64,000 bases of DNA from Candidatus Sumerlaeaceae bacterium (GTDB lineage Bacteria; Sumerlaeota; Sumerlaeia; Sumerlaeales; Sumerlaeaceae): positions 118,976 to 182,975 of the forward strand of contig JAOAAY010000004.1 in assembly GCA_026418615.1 (NCBI GenBank). The letters run 5' to 3'. Positions within the stretch are counted from its first letter, which is position 1, and each line of letters starts with the position of its first letter. The translations under genes were made by a program, and so were the position numbers. Under the pieces are notes generated by a model. It was given only the letters and a program-made list of their open reading frames with translations, did not search any database and had not been told where the DNA came from. Positions 60,135 through 64,000 of the stretch are shown here, in pieces.

Positions 60135-60737
60135 TTAGGGCGCGAAAGAGCGGCTGCCGGGTTTCGTCAGGGGCTGGCCGGCGGCACACTGAGGGCAGTG
60201 GGCGGAATCGTGAGTTTCTGCCTCTATGGAGGCGTAGGCGATGACTGGTTCCGGCGGCGCAAATCGCCCGCTGCTGCGGTCCACGATGACCGCGTAGCCC
60301 ACCACTTCCGCACCCAGCGAGCGGGCAAGGCGGGCGGTCTCCTCGACGCTGCCGCCGGTTGTCACAACATTCTCGGCCAGCAGGACGCGCTCGCCGGGTC
60401 GCAGAGCAAAGCCCCGGCGCAGTTCAAAGGTCCCGCCGGGACGCTCAGCGAAAATATTGCGGCAGCCCAGCGCCCGCGACAACTCATAGCCAAACAGGAT
60501 GGCACCGAGGGCCGGAGAGAGCACGGTGTCGGGCTGCAGGGTGGCGCACAGCGGCACCATGGCCTCCACAATGCGCGCCGCAACCGGAGGCCGCTCCAGC
60601 AATTTCGCACACTGGAAATACTGGGGACTGTGCAGGCCGGAACTGAGCAGGAAGTGTCCCTCAAGCAGCGCGCCAGCCTCAGATAGCAGGACGCGCGCCG
60701 TGTCGGGCGGAACAGCAAGGCGGGCGACTGATGTCAT
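60135..60737 (-). CDS. pyrE: Orotate phosphoribosyltransferase
   Basis: This protein of 200 residues makes orotidine monophosphate from orotate and phosphoribosyl pyrophosphate in pyrimidine synthesis. It has HFLLSSGLHSPQYFQC, ALGAILFGYELS, and the PRPP-binding loop VLLAENVVTTGGSVEETA. In that loop the usual Glu-Asp pair reads Glu-Asn (AENVVTTGGS). It ends with a small cysteine pair (HCPQC). It overlaps the upstream PAP2 gene by four bases (ATGA). A longer open frame upstream is the other frame of that gene. Confidence 0.88.
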   Translation of the reverse strand: MTSVARLAVPPDTARVLLSEAGALLEGHFLLSSGLHSPQYFQCAKLLERPPVAARIVEAMVPLCATLQPDTVLSPALGAILFGYELSRALGCRNIFAERPGGTFELRRGFALRPGERVLLAENVVTTGGSVEETARLARSLGAEVVGYAVIVDRSSGRFAPPEPVIAYASIEAETHDSAHCPQCAAGQPLTKPGSRSFAP

Positions 60738-61528
60738 TCGTTCTGGGAATCCTTTCGTCCGTTGCGAGTCAAAATGCTTTCCAGTCTCTGGCCGAGCCAG
60801 CCGGGCCAGCGCCACGAAAACACCCACAACGCAATCATCCAACCCAGCGCCCCGCCGGCAAGAACATCCTCGATGAAATGCCGCCGGTAGCGCACACGGG
60901 CCAAAGCACAGCCGAAAGCCCAAAGAAACCACAGGGCGCGCCCGCGCGCATAGAGAATGGCCAAAAACGCGGCAAGAATGAACGCCGTGTTGGCATGACC
61001 CGAGGGAAAGGAAATGAACTCGCTGCGGAAGTAAGGACGATTGGGTTTTCCGATCAGCCACTGGTCGCGCTTCTCGATGCGGACGGGTGTGTCGGGGTGC
61101 GCGGCGATAAAACGCTCGAGCCGTTTGCGTTCCGGCTCGTCCATGGAAATGCTGAATTCCGGCCGGTAGCGTCCGGCGGCGTGCTTGATGATCCCATTGG
61201 TCAATCCGCCCATGGCGAGGGCGACCAGCAAGTAGGCAATGGTCTGGCGGCGCGACGGATCAAACAGCCAGATCACCACGACCAGCGAGCCGATCATCGT
61301 GACGCCGGTGATCTGGCGGGTCGTGGAGAAAAATTCGTCGAGAGGTAGCCCGTCTTTCAAAAAGTGATAAATGGGCCAGTAAGTCGAGTCGGCGAACGGC
61401 GCCATGACGAGGGAAACGATGAGCAGAGCGGCGGGCAGCACAAACTGCCGCGCGCGCAGAGGGCGCGGAAAATCAGGGGCGGAGCCGGGTAGCGACGGAT
61501 CTTTCATGGATTGCACTCGAGCCGGCAT
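60734..61528 (-). CDS. PAP2-superfamily membrane phosphatase
   Basis: This protein of 264 residues has about five membrane helices. The three phosphatase motifs are present: KHAAGRYRP, SFPSGHANT and RVRYRRHFIEDV. It probably removes phosphate from a lipid such as undecaprenyl pyrophosphate, phosphatidate or a lipid-A-type molecule; proximity to lpxK fits the last. An alternative ATG lies 21 bases downstream. It is translationally coupled to pyrE. Confidence 0.87.
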   Translation of the reverse strand: MPARVQSMKDPSLPGSAPDFPRPLRARQFVLPAALLIVSLVMAPFADSTYWPIYHFLKDGLPLDEFFSTTRQITGVTMIGSLVVVIWLFDPSRRQTIAYLLVALAMGGLTNGIIKHAAGRYRPEFSISMDEPERKRLERFIAAHPDTPVRIEKRDQWLIGKPNRPYFRSEFISFPSGHANTAFILAAFLAILYARGRALWFLWAFGCALARVRYRRHFIEDVLAGGALGWMIALWVFSWRWPGWLGQRLESILTRNGRKDSQNE

Positions 61529-61574
61529 CTGTCGTGTTCCGCGCGGCGGGGCTTTGGCAACCGCGAATGCGCCG

Positions 61575-63068
61575 TCAGCGGTAAAGCAGCCCGCCCGCCA
61601 CCGGTTCAGTCAGCGCGGAACCGGTGGCTTCACGCAGCGCGGCAAGGTATTCCTCGCGGGAGGCCCGGATGCGGGCCAGTTGCAGATCGGTCGGGCGGAG
61701 CCCCTCCGGTGTCACATAAATGCCGCCACCGTAAGCGCGCACGCGCTCGACCTTGGATTTCAACAAGCGGGCGGCCTGCCCGAGAGAGGGATTGGGTCCG
61801 CCGGCCATGACATCCATGCCGGTCACATCGTAGCGTCCGTTGACAATAAAATACGCGGCGATGAGGGGGTCGTTGAAGGTCACAATCAGATCGTAGGGCT
61901 TGGTCACTGCGGCGACGCGCCGGGCGCGTTCGAGCCATTCGTCGCCAGCGGGGTCGCGCCGCGCGACGATGCGCGGGGTGTTGAAAACGATCTGAACGGC
62001 GAGGGCGGCAACCAGCAACACGGTCAGGGCATGGCGTGTGAGGGCTCCTGATGCCGCGCGCCAGCCCAGCGCGACCAGCACTAGGAGCGGCAGCGTGGTG
62101 GCCACCCAGAACTCAATGTTCAGCGGCTCCCACCAGGTGAAAAACGCCGCGTTTGCCGCCAGATGAGCGGCGGCCATGGCCGCGCCGCGGCGCGCTGACA
62201 TTCGCCAGCGCCGGAATACCATGACGCTCGCCAGCCCGAACAATAGGAGGTGAGGCGCGAGCCAATACAGCGCCGCTCCGGCGGCCAACGAATCTGCGAG
62301 CCCGCGAACACCAAGCGGAATCTGAGACAACGCAGCGAGCCCGTAGGCTGGCTGGCTGAGCGCGTAGGCCTCGATCCATTGCAACATCCCGCGAGGGCTG
62401 CGCACGCCTTCCACTGCAAGACCAGCGATCAAGTAAACCCCCGCCGCCAGCCCCGCGGCCGTGAGCACAACCGACGCCGCAACGGCGGGTCGGCGCAAAG
62501 CACGCCGCGCCACCCATGCGGCCGCCAGCGGCAAAGCGAGCAAAACATTGGTCAAATGTCCCAGGATGGCCAGTCCCCAGTAGCAACCGCCAACGACACC
62601 CTGCGGCCGGCGCGCCAGCAGCCAAAGGTACAGGGCCACCTGCGGCAGCAGTGCGAGCGTGTAAACTTCCACTTCCGTGGACATGGCCCACAAGGCGTGG
62701 GTGGTGGCAAACAGCGCCGTCAGCAGGGCCGCGCGCCCGAGCCCGAGCAGGCGCGCCATCAGGACATAAAACAGTCCAACAGAAGCGGCCCCCGCCGCCG
62801 CGGCAAGGAGTTGCCCGGAAAGAAACGGATCAAAATCCGGCCAAACGGTTTTTGCGGTGCGATGGACAAGCAGGGCTGAAGGCAGATACAAAAGGTTGTG
62901 TGGCCTGAAAACGCCGGGGGAGTAAACATTATGCTTGATGGCCGCCGTAAACATGAAGGCGTCAAAAGTGTGCTGACCGGCGCGCGTGCCCGTGTAGAGC
63001 GCCAAAGCGAGTGCGGCGGCCACAACCGCGCCGGCAACCGCCCGCCAGACCGGGTCATGCCGGGCCAC
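61575..63068 (-). CDS. Multi-pass membrane glycosyltransferase-like (GT-C) protein
   Basis: This protein of 497 residues has about ten helices, with an N-terminal luminal-type acidic segment (GTRAGQHTFDAFMFTAAIKH) and a STEVEVYTLALLPQ motif of the mannosyltransferase type (DUF2723-like). A soluble tail contains VTFNDPLIAAYFIVNGRYD. It may transfer sugars from lipid-linked donors to the cell envelope. The GTG start overlaps the lpxK end by 14 bases, with GGAG ten bases upstream; a longer frame within lpxK was rejected. Confidence 0.78.
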   Translation of the reverse strand: MARHDPVWRAVAGAVVAAALALALYTGTRAGQHTFDAFMFTAAIKHNVYSPGVFRPHNLLYLPSALLVHRTAKTVWPDFDPFLSGQLLAAAAGAASVGLFYVLMARLLGLGRAALLTALFATTHALWAMSTEVEVYTLALLPQVALYLWLLARRPQGVVGGCYWGLAILGHLTNVLLALPLAAAWVARRALRRPAVAASVVLTAAGLAAGVYLIAGLAVEGVRSPRGMLQWIEAYALSQPAYGLAALSQIPLGVRGLADSLAAGAALYWLAPHLLLFGLASVMVFRRWRMSARRGAAMAAAHLAANAAFFTWWEPLNIEFWVATTLPLLVLVALGWRAASGALTRHALTVLLVAALAVQIVFNTPRIVARRDPAGDEWLERARRVAAVTKPYDLIVTFNDPLIAAYFIVNGRYDVTGMDVMAGGPNPSLGQAARLLKSKVERVRAYGGGIYVTPEGLRPTDLQLARIRASREEYLAALREATGSALTEPVAGGLLYR

Positions 63069-64000
63069 GCCGTGCGACTCCGAGCACAAACCGCCGGAAG
63101 GCGGAGTCGTCGTCCATCTCCACCCGCTGAACGAGCACAAACAGAGGTAAGCCCGGCGAAAAACCATCGGCCGGCAATTTGACAGCATCCTTGGCCGTGG
63201 TGACTGCCGCAAAGCAAGCCGCCTCACGGGCCTTCGCGGCCAGTTGCCCCAGAAGTGACGGCGGGTACGGCTCATGGTCCGGGCATGCGTGCGCAACGAC
63301 CTCACATCCCGCCTGCCGCAGCGCCTCGAAGAAGGGCTTGGGCCGGGCCAGTCCGCAAAAAGCCAGCACTTTTCTACCTGCCAGCGAATTCATGGGCAGC
63401 CGCTCGCCCGTGGCGCTCACGAAACCGTCGCCCACGAATCGGGCCGTAAATTGCGCCGCTGCGGGGGCATATCGGCATGCGGTGGCGCGATTGGCTCCGA
63501 GGAAGGCTCCGTCGGCACGCGTGTGGATGATCGCGCCCGCTCGCGCCAAAGCAGCCAACGGCTCGCGCCGATGGCCGGCCGGCAAAAGCGGTTCCGCGGC
63601 AAGATTTGCGGAGGCGTCAATTAATACGATGTCCAGATCGCGGTGAAGCGCGAGATGCTGGAAACCGTCGTCGAGCACGACAGCCGCGCATTGAAACTCA
63701 TTGACAAGCCGGGCAGCGGCCGCGTGCCGGTTGGCGCACACGACCACGGGCACTTGCGGCAAGGCGCGCGCCAGCATCACCGGCTCATCGCCGCCCGTGT
63801 CGGGCGAGGCAATCCGGCCGTCACCATCGCTGACAGTCACGACATCGGCGGCGCGCGTCCGGCGGCGGTAGCCCCGGCTGGCGATGCCAGCCTTCACACC
63901 CGCAGTGGCCAGAATCCGCACGACATGCTCGACCATGGGGGACTTGCCGGTGCCTCCCGTGGTCAGATTGCCGACGCAGATCACGGGCACGGCAACTCGC
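63055..64000 (-). CDS. lpxK: Tetraacyldisaccharide 4'-kinase LpxK, 5' end outside window
   Basis: The visible part is 314 residues. LpxK phosphorylates the disaccharide precursor of lipid A at the inner membrane. Seen are PVICVGNLTTGGTGKSP (P-loop), ASRGYRRRT, GDEPVMLARALP, VVLDDGFQH and LAFCGLARPKPFF. The first roughly 45 residues, including the membrane segment, lie beyond the window. Its presence shows that the organism makes lipopolysaccharide-type lipid A. A GT-C-like membrane protein gene overlaps its end. Confidence 0.94.
   Translation of the reverse strand, partial: RVAVPVICVGNLTTGGTGKSPMVEHVVRILATAGVKAGIASRGYRRRTRAADVVTVSDGDGRIASPDTGGDEPVMLARALPQVPVVVCANRHAAAARLVNEFQCAAVVLDDGFQHLALHRDLDIVLIDASANLAAEPLLPAGHRREPLAALARAGAIIHTRADGAFLGANRATACRYAPAAAQFTARFVGDGFVSATGERLPMNSLAGRKVLAFCGLARPKPFFEALRQAGCEVVAHACPDHEPYPPSLLGQLAAKAREAACFAAVTTAKDAVKLPADGFSPGLPLFVLVQRVEMDDDSAFRRFVLGVARRGPA

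Overview
This is GC-rich bacterial chromosome with about 48 protein genes packed tightly on both strands. I see no rRNA, tRNA, insertion sequence, phage gene or CRISPR array. LpxK at the right edge implies a lipid-A-bearing outer membrane. Several traits together point away from the well-studied proteobacteria and towards a lesser-known Gram-negative lineage (PVC/FCB-type or candidate phyla such as Sumerlaeota or Hydrogenedentota). These are TPR proteins fused to Ser/Thr kinases, proline/threonine-rich envelope proteins, a Tro/Ytg-like metal transporter with regulator domains on its permeases, a gingipain-type C25 peptidase, a DUF2961/GH172 protein and a class-2 TrpB. That placement is a guess from gene content only.

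Layout. 1-8.9 kb: the end of an Hsp70-TPR-kinase fusion, an NrnA-like phosphoesterase, dihydrolipoyl dehydrogenase (overlapping engB tail to tail), a membrane protein coupled to engB, a zinc-ribbon protein, a 68-residue Cys/Tyr-repeat secreted peptide with its own promoter and terminator, and an NtrC-type response regulator. 9-13.5 kb: a leftward operon of QueD-like protein, TroA-like binding protein, ATPase and two permeases, joined by 4-base overlaps; both permeases end in a cytoplasmic winged-helix-like domain. 13.7-17.8 kb: a degenerate secreted nuclease fold, a long exported TPR protein and a D-amino-acid aminotransferase. 18-22.4 kb: two secreted carbohydrate-type proteins. 22.7-28 kb: thiC under a TPP riboswitch, then coaE, a small TPR protein and a membrane protein with a proline-rich linker. 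28.2-32.1 kb: trpB2 coupled to a UDP-sugar dehydrogenase, and a glycosyltransferase.

32.3-40 kb: a C25-type peptidase with a small secreted partner, a protein made of six exact 20-residue YD-type repeats, and a second TPR-kinase divergent from rho. 40-47 kb: a sugar isomerase-like protein, an orphan oligopeptide-binding lipoprotein, a purple-acid-phosphatase-like protein, and an Lrp regulator coupled to an aminotransferase. 47-51.5 kb: a MarR regulator overlapping leuC, with a multi-pass membrane protein placed between leuC and leuD. 51.5-64 kb: a parvulin with a very long Pro/Thr linker, a secreted protein, an isolated atpD, a Memo protein, two membrane proteins, and a leftward group of lpxK, a GT-C-like transferase, a PAP2 phosphatase and pyrE.

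The window mixes housekeeping metabolism (leucine, thiamine, CoA, pyrimidine, lipid A, ATP synthase) with signalling and envelope genes of uncertain role. The most unusual items are the Hsp70-kinase fusion, the transporter with two permease-regulator fusions, the tetrapeptide CYxx peptide and the 20-residue-period YD protein.
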